Assembly: GCA_949358305.1 (NCBI GenBank)
Contig: OX442322.1
Location: 9,920,001-9,984,000, forward strand
Source: Strigamia acuminata
Taxonomy: Eukaryota; Arthropoda; Chilopoda; Geophilomorpha; Linotaeniidae
DNA: 64,000 nucleotides
Direction of reading: 5' to 3'
How positions within the stretch are numbered: position 1 is the first letter of the stretch; each line of letters starts with the position of its first letter. Made by a program: the position numbers and the translations under genes. Of the stretch, positions 19,582 to 29,830 are shown in pieces. The notes under the pieces were generated by a model that saw nothing but the letters and a program-made list of their open reading frames with translations, searched no databases and was not told the origin of the DNA.

Positions 19582-22500
19582 ATGGAGAGAGATAGAGATA
19601 CAGAAACTTCCGAACGCGATTTACTCACTGTGGAGCAAATTGAAATACTAGAGACCAGGTGGGAAGCACAACTTTCATCTCTCAACGACTTGCTGTCTTT
19701 GTCGGAGAAGACGAGCGATCCAGGAGAGTTAGAAGCGCTTCTGCTTACTGCAAATCTGAAAGAGACACGCGTTGTAAATGGCCTGAACGAGCTTCAAGTC
19801 TACTGTGAGCACGCGTTTTACCTTGAGAGTGTCGAGAAACTGGAATCATCACAAACGAGAGTGGAACTTCTCCGAAGAAGGTGGGAGGTTTCAAAGCGGT
19901 CTCTTCCAACCCTTGGAGGAAGACTCAACATGTCTACAGTTTCCGGTGCAAATACATCCTTGAATACTTCGACTTCTTTCCGCAAGAATTCCAAGTTGCC
20001 CAAACTTGAATCTGTAAAGTTTGACGGGGAGATAATCAAATACAAGACGTTTAAGAGCAACTTTGAAACTTCTGTTCATAATGACCCAGATCTGAGCAGT
20101 GTTGAAAAGTTGCAATACCTTCAAACTATGTGTACAGGTGAGGCTGCGGCTTTGATTTCCACCTTTCCTTTGATCGAGGAATCCTATGACTTGGCACGGG
20201 AAGAACTTGATCGTAACTATGGCGATGAGGATGCGCAACAGACGGCTCTCATCCAATCCATTCGAGACTTGAAGACTGTTTCAAGCATATACCCGACAAA
20301 GGTGTTGAAAGCAAATTTGACGAAAATTTCTTCAACAATACGACTTCTTGAGCAACTGAAGATTCCTGTACGGACATCTGGTGCATTTCTGATGCCGGAC
20401 ATTCTTAGCAAGTTTCCTGCTCCAATGACTTTGCGTTTTTACCAAGTCCATGGACTGTCTTGCAAGAACATTTTGACTTTGCTTGACTTTTTTCAAAAGG
20501 AAGTAGCTATGGCAGAACGCACTGAAGCTGTTTCTCCATCTGAAAAAGCAAAGAAGAAAAAGTCTGAAGTTGAAAAGGCTAAAGTTAAAGGATCCATGAC
20601 GACTTGCACCGCGACGCAAGACTCAAAATCGTCTTCAAGCTCCAAAGTGAAGACAGAGTCGAGACAAGAGAACAAGTCTGCGAATTCCAAGGCACTCAAG
20701 TGCATTTTTTGTCAAGAAGACCATTTGAGCGGTTCTTGCAAAAAGGAGTTCGAAATCAATGCAAAGATTGAATTGATAAAGAAAAACAGACTTTGCTTTA
20801 ATTGTTTTCGAACAGGTCATCGCGTTGGTGACTGCAAAGTGAAGTTTTCCTGCAAGCATTGTGGCGGAAGACATCATTCAACCATTTGTAAGAAGTCTGA
20901 GGTGAACAATTCTCCAAGTCCGACAGAGAAACCCAAGGAGTCGCAAGTGACCACACACGTCTCGTGCGCGATATCCACTTCTCTTCAACTTATGATTTTT
21001 GTTGCTGACCTCAAAACCAAATCTGGAGGTTCACACCACATCAGAGGCATGATTGACCCGGGTAGCCATCGGTCATTCATTACAACTGAACTGGTGAACC
21101 GACTAAAACTGAAGAAGTGCGGCAGTATTTCTGCGACCACACAACGGTTCAACGATTCTATGCCTGCTGCCACTGATTACGACGTATACAACGTTACTCT
21201 TCAAAGCAAGAATGACGCACAAAACTTCAAATTATCAATGCTTTCAGTGGAAAATTTGCCGAAAGTGCAGGGCATTTTGAATGCATCGGTAATAGAAAAG
21301 GTGAAGAAGCTGAATCTTGAACTTGCCGAAGATCTGCCAGCCAAGACATCTCAAATAGACATTCTTTTGGGAGTTGATGCCTGGTGGAAAGTCATTAAAG
21401 ATGGCAAAAAGAAAATCAACGACGATCTTGGACTCATAAATACGTTATTTGGATGGGTGCTTATCGGAGCAGCCGGAAATACGGATTTATTCGAAGATGA
21501 AGCTGATTTGACTTCATGTTGTAATACTTGCAACATTGAAATCCATGAACAATTAGACAAACTTTGGAACTTAGAGGCAATTGGGATTAATGCTGGTAAA
21601 AAAGAATCCGATTTCACAAGAGATCGATTTGAAGCCACGACAAAACGTCTCGATGACGGAAGATACGAGGTGATGCTGCCTTTTAATGGACAAGAAACTG
21701 ACTTGGACTCAAACTGGGAGCTCGCACTTAACCAATTAGCCAACACATTGAAGAGAATCGACTCAAATGACGATTATAAGAAGCGATATGACGACTCAAT
21801 GTGGCAGTACATTGAAGAAAACCACGCTGAGGAAGTTCCAACTGAAGACCGGTTCCTAAAGAAAGGAATATATAACATTCCACATCATCCAGTGATCAAA
21901 GAGGACCGGGAAACAACGAAATTCAGAGTCGTATTCAATGCGTCGTCTGCGAAAAAAGGAAAACGCTCATTAAATGACTGCCTTTTTCCTGGACCATCTT
22001 TGAATCCAGATTTGATATTGGTGATGGTCAGATTCAGATTGTATTGCATTCCAATCATTGCTGACATTAAACAAGCATTCCTCCAAGTAATGATAAACCC
22101 CACACATAGGAACTTTCTGCGTTTTTTGTGGGTCTCGAGGCAATATTTCAAGAACCCCTATTCGTGGAGAAATTTGTGGAATAATATTATGATTTTGAGG
22201 ATGATAGTCGTACCATTTGGAGTTATTTCCTCTCCTTTTCTCCTGTGCGCAACAATTCGGAAACAAGCTGATCAATACAAGGAGACACATCCGAAAGAAG
22301 TTGATGCACTGGACGCCGGGATATACATGGATGATTTAACTTCTGGAGGTGATCACACGACAGACACAACAAAGCATTGTGAAGAATTAAAAATGATTTT
22401 GGATGACGGGAAACTCCCACTTGTTAAATGGGCGACAGCCAATGAAAAGGTTTTCAATGACATCAAAGAAAAGGGATTTCACATGAGAAGTGACGAATTC

Positions 22501-24834
22501 TGTGAACAGGGAGTGATAAAAATGCTTGGAATCTTATGGGACACGCAAGAAGACGTCCTCATGTTCAGGATTCCACAAATGGACATTATTCCGAACACAA
22601 GACGTGAAGTTCTCTCTTTGGTAGCCTCTATTTTCGACCCGATGGGACTCATTTCTCCAGTCGTTTTGAAAATGAGACTCCTTCTTCAAGACATTTGTCT
22701 ACGTACAAAGAACTGGGACGGAAGAATTTCGGACTCAGAAAAGCAAGAGATTGACGAATGGAGTCGAGACATCCAGAAATTAAAAGACTATAAAGTACCT
22801 CGATGGTTAGAAACCTATTCTAATAAAGAGTTGAGTATTGAAGTTTTCTGTGATGCCAGCACTAAAGCCTTTGGATGTGCAATTTTCATCGTCAACAACA
22901 AAGGAAAAAGAACTTTGCTACTCAGCAAATGTAGACTAGCCCCTGCAAAAAAGATTACCTTGCCTAGACTTGAATTAACTGCTGCGGTCGTTGGTGTACG
23001 GATGTGTCAGTATTTGACAAATAACTTTCTGCCAGGTTATCCAATCAAAACCATTCGATATTTTTCTGATTCCACCATAACTTTGGCTTGGATCAACTCG
23101 AAGAAAAATGAGTGGAAGCCTTATGTTTCTAACCGCGTTCAGGAAATTGTTTCATCGTCTGACGCAAGCCAATGGTCACATATTCCGACAGAGTTCAATC
23201 CTGCAGATCTACTTACACGACCACACGATGCAAAAACATTAATGACAAATAAACTTTGGTGGAACGGCGTGGACGTTTCTAAAATCGAAAAAGTCGAGGT
23301 CGTGCAAGAAAAACTACCCGAAGAAGAAAAAAGAATTGTGGTTATGAATGTTCAAGTCAAAGAGACATTTATAAGCAAATTTTTCAAAAGATATCGCAAC
23401 TTCAACCGTCTAGTTAGAGTATTTTCGTACATTTTGCGCTGGAAATCTCATCGTTTTCGCGGCGAAGATCTCGCGCAACGCGAAATGGAATCCAGTCAAA
23501 TTAGGATTCTTCAATTTTCACAAGAAATCTACTTTCGAGAAGAGATCGAAGCTGTGAGAAACAAGACTGAAGTTGAGAGATACTCCCCTTTGAAAAATTT
23601 TGAATATTTCTTAGATGAGGATGGACTTTTACGTTTGCGCAGCAGACTGAGATTGTCTTTGCTTTCGTTTGACGAAAAATACCCGATTCTTTTGCATAAC
23701 GAAAGTTGGGTAACTAGATTAATTATTCGCAAGACTCATCTTGATCTCATGCATGGAGATTTGAGTGAAACACTTTACCGAATTCGTGAGAAATTTTGGG
23801 TTCTCCGAGGACGCAGGACCATTCAAACTGTGATAAGAGAATGTTCCGTTTGCAGAAGGACTAAACTTGCAAGAAATAATCCGTCTACTGGAGAATTACC
23901 GAAAGAAAGAGTAACCCCAGCAGCTCCTTTTCAACACACCGGAATCGATCATTTAGGACCTATTTTTGTGGGAAAGGACAAAAAACGATTGAAGAAAACA
24001 TACATTTTATTATTCACTTGTATGGTTACACGAAGTTTACATCTCGAAGTGTCCGAAGATTTATCCACTGAGAAATTCTTATTGGCATTCAGAAGATTTT
24101 GTGCTCGTTACGGTTGTCCAGCAAAAGTCTTCTCGGACAACAGTAAAACCTTTGAAAAAGGAAGTACACAAATTCAGTCATGGGGAAAACTGATTGGCCG
24201 TTCGGACATAAAAACATTTCTGTCTGAGAAAAGGATTGTATGGACATTTATCCCTCCACTTTCACCGTGGATGGGAGGAGCTTGGGAGAGACTAGTCCGT
24301 TCAGTAAAGGATAAATTGCGGAAAACTTTATTGAGACACACTGTGGATTTAGAAAATTTACAAACCTTGGTTCTTGAGATCAGCTCCGTGTTGAATTCAC
24401 GACCTTTGTCGTATGTACACGAAAATATAGACGGCGGCAGAATCCTTTCACCTGAAAACTTTTTAACGGGAGGTATGCCGAAATACATGATCAACAAGAC
24501 CTTGAATGCAATCAAGAAAAGTGACCTTCGAAAACTCGACAAGAAAAGAAGACAGTTCATTTGGGATTTTTGGAGTATATGGAAACACAGTTACTTGATG
24601 CAGTTAAGAAACTTTTATGAGACTAAAGGAGATAAATCTTTTCAAAACCCCAAAATTGATCAGATTGTTCTTCTTGAAAAGATGGGAACCAACCCTTACT
24701 TTTGGCCTCTTGCCAGAATAAAACAAGTTTTTCCTGGTGATGATGGACTAATTCGCATCGTCAGTGTTGTGCTTCCCGATGGAAGAGAGTTGCGTCGTTC
24801 TGTAAGGCATATTAGAGCCCTTGAACTTGATTGA
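19582..24834 (+). CDS. gag-pol: BEL-1 Gag-Pol polyprotein, 1750 aa
   Basis: Single ORF of BEL/Pao type. Coiled-coil-like N-terminus; DUF1759-type Gag region about 136-290; three zinc knuckles from C374, C405 and C424; DUF1758-type aspartic protease at D492-P-G (Pro in place of Ser/Thr); reverse transcriptase with D828 and YMDD 915-918; RNase H with D1091, E1131, D1163 and D1209; integrase finger H1386, H1391, C1421, C1424; DDE core D1456, D1519, E1569; a C-terminal DUF5641-type domain at about 1660-1750. The order protease-RT-RNase H-integrase is that of BEL/Pao. The start ATG is 13 nt after a TTTTACAG acceptor-like site. All catalytic RT and integrase residues are present. Stop codon and LTR are only 58 nt apart, so there is no room for env. 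This protein set is the likely source of activity for the LARD families nearby. Confidence 0.93.
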   Translation: MERDRDTETSERDLLTVEQIEILETRWEAQLSSLNDLLSLSEKTSDPGELEALLLTANLKETRVVNGLNELQVYCEHAFYLESVEKLESSQTRVELLRRRWEVSKRSLPTLGGRLNMSTVSGANTSLNTSTSFRKNSKLPKLESVKFDGEIIKYKTFKSNFETSVHNDPDLSSVEKLQYLQTMCTGEAAALISTFPLIEESYDLAREELDRNYGDEDAQQTALIQSIRDLKTVSSIYPTKVLKANLTKISSTIRLLEQLKIPVRTSGAFLMPDILSKFPAPMTLRFYQVHGLSCKNILTLLDFFQKEVAMAERTEAVSPSEKAKKKKSEVEKAKVKGSMTTCTATQDSKSSSSSKVKTESRQENKSANSKALKCIFCQEDHLSGSCKKEFEINAKIELIKKNRLCFNCFRTGHRVGDCKVKFSCKHCGGRHHSTICKKSEVNNSPSPTEKPKESQVTTHVSCAISTSLQLMIFVADLKTKSGGSHHIRGMIDPGSHRSFITTELVNRLKLKKCGSISATTQRFNDSMPAATDYDVYNVTLQSKNDAQNFKLSMLSVENLPKVQGILNASVIEKVKKLNLELAEDLPAKTSQIDILLGVDAWWKVIKDGKKKINDDLGLINTLFGWVLIGAAGNTDLFEDEADLTSCCNTCNIEIHEQLDKLWNLEAIGINAGKKESDFTRDRFEATTKRLDDGRYEVMLPFNGQETDLDSNWELALNQLANTLKRIDSNDDYKKRYDDSMWQYIEENHAEEVPTEDRFLKKGIYNIPHHPVIKEDRETTKFRVVFNASSAKKGKRSLNDCLFPGPSLNPDLILVMVRFRLYCIPIIADIKQAFLQVMINPTHRNFLRFLWVSRQYFKNPYSWRNLWNNIMILRMIVVPFGVISSPFLLCATIRKQADQYKETHPKEVDALDAGIYMDDLTSGGDHTTDTTKHCEELKMILDDGKLPLVKWATANEKVFNDIKEKGFHMRSDEFCEQGVIKMLGILWDTQEDVLMFRIPQMDIIPNTRREVLSLVASIFDPMGLISPVVLKMRLLLQDICLRTKNWDGRISDSEKQEIDEWSRDIQKLKDYKVPRWLETYSNKELSIEVFCDASTKAFGCAIFIVNNKGKRTLLLSKCRLAPAKKITLPRLELTAAVVGVRMCQYLTNNFLPGYPIKTIRYFSDSTITLAWINSKKNEWKPYVSNRVQEIVSSSDASQWSHIPTEFNPADLLTRPHDAKTLMTNKLWWNGVDVSKIEKVEVVQEKLPEEEKRIVVMNVQVKETFISKFFKRYRNFNRLVRVFSYILRWKSHRFRGEDLAQREMESSQIRILQFSQEIYFREEIEAVRNKTEVERYSPLKNFEYFLDEDGLLRLRSRLRLSLLSFDEKYPILLHNESWVTRLIIRKTHLDLMHGDLSETLYRIREKFWVLRGRRTIQTVIRECSVCRRTKLARNNPSTGELPKERVTPAAPFQHTGIDHLGPIFVGKDKKRLKKTYILLFTCMVTRSLHLEVSEDLSTEKFLLAFRRFCARYGCPAKVFSDNSKTFEKGSTQIQSWGKLIGRSDIKTFLSEKRIVWTFIPPLSPWMGGAWERLVRSVKDKLRKTLLRHTVDLENLQTLVLEISSVLNSRPLSYVHENIDGGRILSPENFLTGGMPKYMINKTLNAIKKSDLRKLDKKRRQFIWDFWSIWKHSYLMQLRNFYETKGDKSFQNPKIDQIVLLEKMGTNPYFWPLARIKQVFPGDDGLIRIVSVVLPDGRELRRSVRHIRALELD

Positions 24835-24849
24835 TGTGTGTTTTGCAGA

Positions 24850-24892
24850 CTTCTCTCATCTCTCTTCTCTCTCTTTCTCGCTGGCAATTCGT
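24850..24892 (+). promoter_or_regulatory. Polypyrimidine tract and 13-nt motif before the BEL 3' LTR
   Basis: 30 nt with a single purine (24850-24879), then GCTGGCAATTCGT, then the LTR. No purine-rich tract exists in the 58 nt between stop and LTR. The same arrangement occurs at 49720-49762 and 61540-61582. Confidence 0.65.
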
Positions 24893-26363
24893 TGTTGCAA
24901 ACAACGTGGAATAATTTAGAAACTACTTTTATTGCCAATTTGTGTCTGAATAAATGTTTCCAAAGTGTGTTTTATTTTGCATAACATTTCAGTTTTTATT
25001 TACAGGATTTTTGCATTATTAAAATGTTTTTAGTGCTTTCAGATACTGATGTTTGATGAAATGTGATATTCCATTGTTTATTGCATTTATTTCTAGTGTT
25101 TATTGCGTGATTTTGTGTTACTTTATTCATTTTCTATCAATTTGTGTGATTTCGGGTGAAATTTGGTGCATTTGTCGTTAAACAGTTCACTAGTGTTATT
25201 GACGTGACGTCATATTTCAAGTTCTAGTTCGGTTTTTGTTCAAACTTCTAACCTTCCGTTTGGACGGAATTTTGATGGTTAGAATTGTTTTTGACATTGT
25301 TTTAGACTAATTTGGGGGTGATCTGTTGATTCGTGCACTCTAATTTCGTCCCGGAACAGCCGTTTTTCTGCTACGAGCGATCGTGACGGACCCCGCATGT
25401 GCGTTGCCGTCCAAGATCGTTTCGTTCGGTTTGCGGTTGATTTCAAGTGTTCTTTCATTAAAACGTGTCTTGTTTGCGGGAAATTACATTTCCTGAACTT
25501 ATTTACTTATCTCAAAGTGTTTACATAAGTTATTTCTTGTGTTGAAATTCAAACCTTGTGTTTTGCCGCCAATGTAGAGTTTACCGGACGCCATGTTGGA
25601 TTTTGCCGATGATTTGTAAATCTTTCATGTCGTTTTGTTTTTATATCTCAATTGGTGTTTGTACTATTTAGTTTTAATGTATTTCAATGCAAAATCTTTA
25701 CTTATTTGGTTTTGTGTGTGACTTTGAATTCAAACTTGATGATTATGTCATTTTGCTTGTCTTTGATTGGTTAGGCCCAATTGTCTGCTTAGCGATCACT
25801 GTTTTCGCTGTTTTCTCCTTGTTTTGATTAATGAATTTTGTTGTTACGATAGACTTTATTATTCCTGAGTTTTTTGTGCTCATTTTGAGCTATTACACAT
25901 TATTTTTAATACATTTCTCGTAATTTGTTGTCTTTGCTTGAAATTGCATTTCCTCCGTTTCCGTGGCAACGGAGTATTTTCTTTATTGTACTTTGACGAC
26001 AATTGGCTTGTTGCGTGCCTTTTGATTGATAATGTGTAATTATTCAGTTGCCATTTTATATTTGATTAAAATAGTCGTGTTAATGTTAACTCTTGTATTT
26101 TCTGCTTTTGACCCATTTCCAATGTGTCCTGAGTAGAGAACCATTTTTCCCAGACTGGCCAATGGATCAGCAAGCACTTGGATACCATGCAAAAGTGTTT
26201 CCAACAGTTAAACCTTCATGTAACAGGAGATTTTGAGGCGAATCAAGTGCATTTCCACACGGTACACGTACGAATTTCACTATACGATCGTTTGAGTTTG
26301 TTGGCGGGAGTTTCGAATCGCCACATCTCAGTTCTTCTCTGTTCCTGTTGACTGACCGCAACA
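24893..26363 (+). repeat. 3' LTR of BEL-1
   Basis: 1471 bp, nearly identical to 10716-12186, followed by target duplication AAGA (26364-26367). Confidence 0.92.
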
Positions 26364-27101
26364 AAGAGAACCGCTCCTTTCCAAAATGGCGGCCAGGCAG
26401 TTGCTAACTGCCGTGAATGAGAGCAGAAACGAGTCAAACAGACTTCCAGGGTCGACCAAGGCATGACAACAGCGCTGGGACTTCCAAACTCAGTGTGGGG
26501 ACGTTGCAGGGAAGCCAAACGAGGCGTTTCCTGGTCTCTCTCTCTCCCGAACACGATCCCAATGCGCTCATGTGCACTCAAATGCCAAGGACACCCAAAA
26601 CCGTTTGTTTCTTGCTGTCCCACGTCTCCAATGAGCATCAAAACACTAAAACATCCAGCAAAGGTTAGCAACCGTCAAAACAATATGTAAAACCTCTTTA
26701 AAACTAATAAATACACAGTTTCCTGAATCCAGTTGACCTATGCTATGGCGATTATGCTGAGAATATACACTCAGCTCATTCACAAGTGTACTGGAACCCG
26801 AACCGAACACAAAAACGTCTCAAAAGCAAATAACAGAGGTAAACAACTAATAACAAATACTAAAACAACCACAAAACGATCAAAGACATATCCCCTGACC
26901 AATTCCAGGTGCGATCGACAACACGACAACCGCCGAGGTCTGCTCTGCATGCGACCGTCGGTCAAAACCGGCAACTGGACATCTCAGATATGTCCCAAAC
27001 TCATGGTCAAAACTATGGACTAAAATTAAAAAGATCTTCTACCATTTTCAGAGGTGAAACGCGAGTCTTCTAATCTTTTTGTTGCGTCCTTGCTCGCAAC
27101 A
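26364..27101 (-). repeat. N1506 3' LTR, proximal part
   Basis: Minus-strand start TGTTGC at 27101; the first 22 nt form an inverted repeat (TGTTGCG, 8 nt, CGCAACA). It matches 33393-34130. The first four bases (26364-26367) are the BEL-1 target duplication. Confidence 0.85.
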
Positions 27102-27131
27102 TCGCTCCCGGCCGAAAAAGGAAGAGAGCAG
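27102..27131 (-). promoter_or_regulatory. Polypyrimidine tract and 12-nt motif before the N1506 3' LTR
   Basis: On the minus strand a pyrimidine-rich run (27131 to 27114) is followed by GGCCGGGAGCGA and the LTR start. It is the same design as in BEL and N773. Confidence 0.55.
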
Positions 27132-29490
27132 CCGCCCTGAAGGAACCGCACCCAAGAAGAAAAGACCGAGCAGCTTGACTTTCACCTTGCCTATATCTTT
27201 TGGCAAGAATCCACAACGAATCATAGAACCCCTTTTCCCAAACGAAAATATATTGACTCTTCTGTTAACAATACATTAACACGAACAGGAGCGGGTCCCT
27301 TGAGACGAGAAGACCCTAGGCATACTGCAAAATAACAGAACTCTAACTTGCAACCCGTAATACAAAGAAACGACTAACAATCACAAAAAAAAAGGAGCTT
27401 GTCTCTCCCATAAAGATTGACCTGCAGTCAACCTTGGGAAACTGAGACCCACAACCAAGGGGGTCAGTCAAAGACAAGACACCACTAAACCACGAATAAC
27501 CTTAAAGCTAAATTAACAAACCTACTTCTCATACACTTCCTTTAAGAGGTAGTTTGAATCCTCAGACAAAATTCGCTTCTAAAGACACCGACGCACGCAA
27601 GCACCTGAGCTCAGCCATTGATCCAATCAGGAAGCCTGCCAAAGTTGACATCAAACTGAAACGAAAATGCCGCAGAAAGCTAAAGAAAATTCCTATCTAA
27701 CTAAACAAAGACAACCAATTCACCGTTGGGACACCAAGCGACCAACCTAAACAGGCGATCAACTCACGACTTGATGACAAACAATCAGCCAAGCCATCGA
27801 CCGTCCAATCAGGCGGCAACTCACCGCAAAGGTAAACTCGTGCCCAATTTCCTTTAAACTAAAATATCTTCAACTAGAAAGAACTAAACTAAACTGTGTA
27901 ATGAACCAAAAAACCAATTGGAACCAATAACGCGCAATGTCAAAGAACACACCCCCAGTCTAAATACACTTGAAAAATTAAGAAAATTGTGCTCACTTTT
28001 AAAAACAGTTACCCGTTGACATTGCAGAAAACGAAACCCCTCCCTTAGTGAAATCTCCATTCAAACCTCTCTAGAACTCTCACAACGAGAAGCGGCCACT
28101 TAAATTTAAGACAGGTAACTTCAATCGTGCCCCACCCGACTACTAGTACAAAATCTTTTCTCATTTTTTTTCTACTACAAGCAGGGCTCTGCTAAACTAA
28201 CGCAAGACAAGCCAAAAATTTGAATCTAAGAGCACAACACATAATTCCCTTTTTTAACAAAAAACTAGGGGTATCCCCTGACACCGCGAATTATCCTCAA
28301 TGCTTTCTCTTCAATTCGACCTTCTCTCTGGCTAATATCTCAGCTAAACCTTCCTTTCTATCATAACCCATTTTCCTCCCGACAGAAAAAGAAAGCTGCC
28401 ACGGCGTTTAAACCACTAATGCCAGAGCCAAAAAAGCTTGGAAAAAACAACACCTGTGGATTTCTTTGTGAGAGAAAACCACTTTTTAAAGGTAAAAACT
28501 ATGAATTAACTAACCTTTGACTAACTAAGCTTTTGTTTCAGAAGACTTCCGCGAGTATCTGACACGCCACTAACCCAAACCCCATGGACGTGTGACCGTC
28601 AGACTCGTCGCAAAAAGCTCTGAACTCAAACACTAAAAAAAAAAGACTAATTACTAATTTCTACTATATCGTCGCCTCTACGTCCTCCTATCGGAAGCTA
28701 GCCCAAGGGAACTCGAAATCACGACTTACTCTTTAGATCTAACCCTCGACCTTTTCTCTCAGGAACCCCAAAAAAAACAGTTGTGCACCTGTGTTCAGCC
28801 AAAACACTTGTGCTTCTGTGCTCAAAACTTTGGGTAGGAGGGGGCGTGAAAACAAGTTGCGATCCGCTCAACCTTGATCGCACATCTCCCAATGCTTGAC
28901 GCATTTGACGAATTAACTGACTCAATTTCGTGCATAGGTAAAAGAAACCCGGATCCAAAGGAGGAGAAGACTTCCTTGCACAATCTAAGTACCAAGGCAA
29001 AGCTTACTGCCTATCTCGGAGGAGCAATGGACAAGACTGAAAGTTGAACAGTGCGCAGAAGCTCAGGAGAACGTGAGCAACAGGAATTAAAGTATGGTGA
29101 AGAAGCTCACCCTCTAAAACCGATTAGCTCCTCGTGTATTGGGTCCAATAACACGAGTGTCCACCAGAGAACCGACACGCTCAAAAAACTGTTCCGTTCC
29201 ATCCCCCGCGAGACCGAAACCATGCCCCGACTGACGAGGACCCTCAAGAACTTTACCCCATGCACCCTGAGTGAGTATACGAAACTAAACCTAAAAAAGG
29301 AGCGCCTGGCTCTGCATAAAAGAGAAAAGAATATAGAATCCCTGGCCCTTTCTCACATCAAGGTTGTTGGACTCGCACCTTGTCACTAAGGGCGAGTGTA
29401 CCCTGTCCTTGAACAACCGAGAAAGTGAAAGAACTCTGCTTCTGGGCTCCTAACCTTTCACTAACCCTAATGCTTGCACAAAAGTGCTTG

Positions 29491-29640
29491 CTTAAGCCTG
29501 ATAGACTGAACTATCAATTGCTTAAGAACCTCCAATTCGCTTAAGCCTGACTGACTGAACTATCATCCGCTTAAAAAACCTCTTAATTGCTTAAGTCTGA
29601 CGGACTTAACTATCATCCGCTTAAGACTCTCTAATTGCTT
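29491..29640. repeat. Tandem repeat, about 50-bp unit, three copies
   Basis: Units start CTTAAG(C/T)CTGA at 29491, 29540 and 29590; each also has ACTATCA near its centre. Imperfect. Confidence 0.75.
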
Positions 29641-29647
29641 TTTCTAT

Positions 29648-29830
29648 GGGTTTGTTGGGCCACCGTTAACCAACTAAAGCCTTTTTCTTTGGGTTTGTTG
29701 GGCCACCGTTAACCAACTAAAGCCTTTTTCTTTGGGTTTGTTGGGCCACCGTTAACCAACTAAACGTTTTTTTTTTTCAACTCGGGGTTCGACGGACCAA
29801 CTGTTAACCGACTAAAGCCCTTTTTCTATT
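29648..29830. repeat. Tandem repeat, 43-bp unit, three copies plus a degenerate fourth
   Basis: Units start GGGTTTGTTGGGCCACCG at 29648, 29691 and 29734, spaced exactly 43 bp. A degenerate fourth unit follows to about 29830. They lie right next to the 50-bp array. Confidence 0.85.

Larger units (their letters stand above)
10716..26363 (+). mobile_element. BEL-1: complete BEL/Pao retrotransposon carrying a copia insertion
   Basis: 5' LTR 10716-12186, leader split by copia at 12303-18782, gag-pol 19582-24834, 3' LTR 24893-26363. The 4-bp duplication AAGA flanks it (10712-10715, 26364-26367), and the empty site is seen at 33393-33396 in the other LTR of the host element. Both LTRs are 1471 bp with one difference seen (CCAATAG versus CCAACAG near the 3' end). 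Without the copia insert it is about 9.16 kb, with an intact ORF, so it was recently active. No env gene follows pol. Confidence 0.92.

Noticed and set aside
24835-24892. A short env or third ORF after BEL pol
   Set aside because: Only 58 nt separate the stop codon and the LTR.
29491-29830. CRISPR-like array
   Set aside because: Units are contiguous tandem repeats without unique spacers, in a eukaryotic retroelement.
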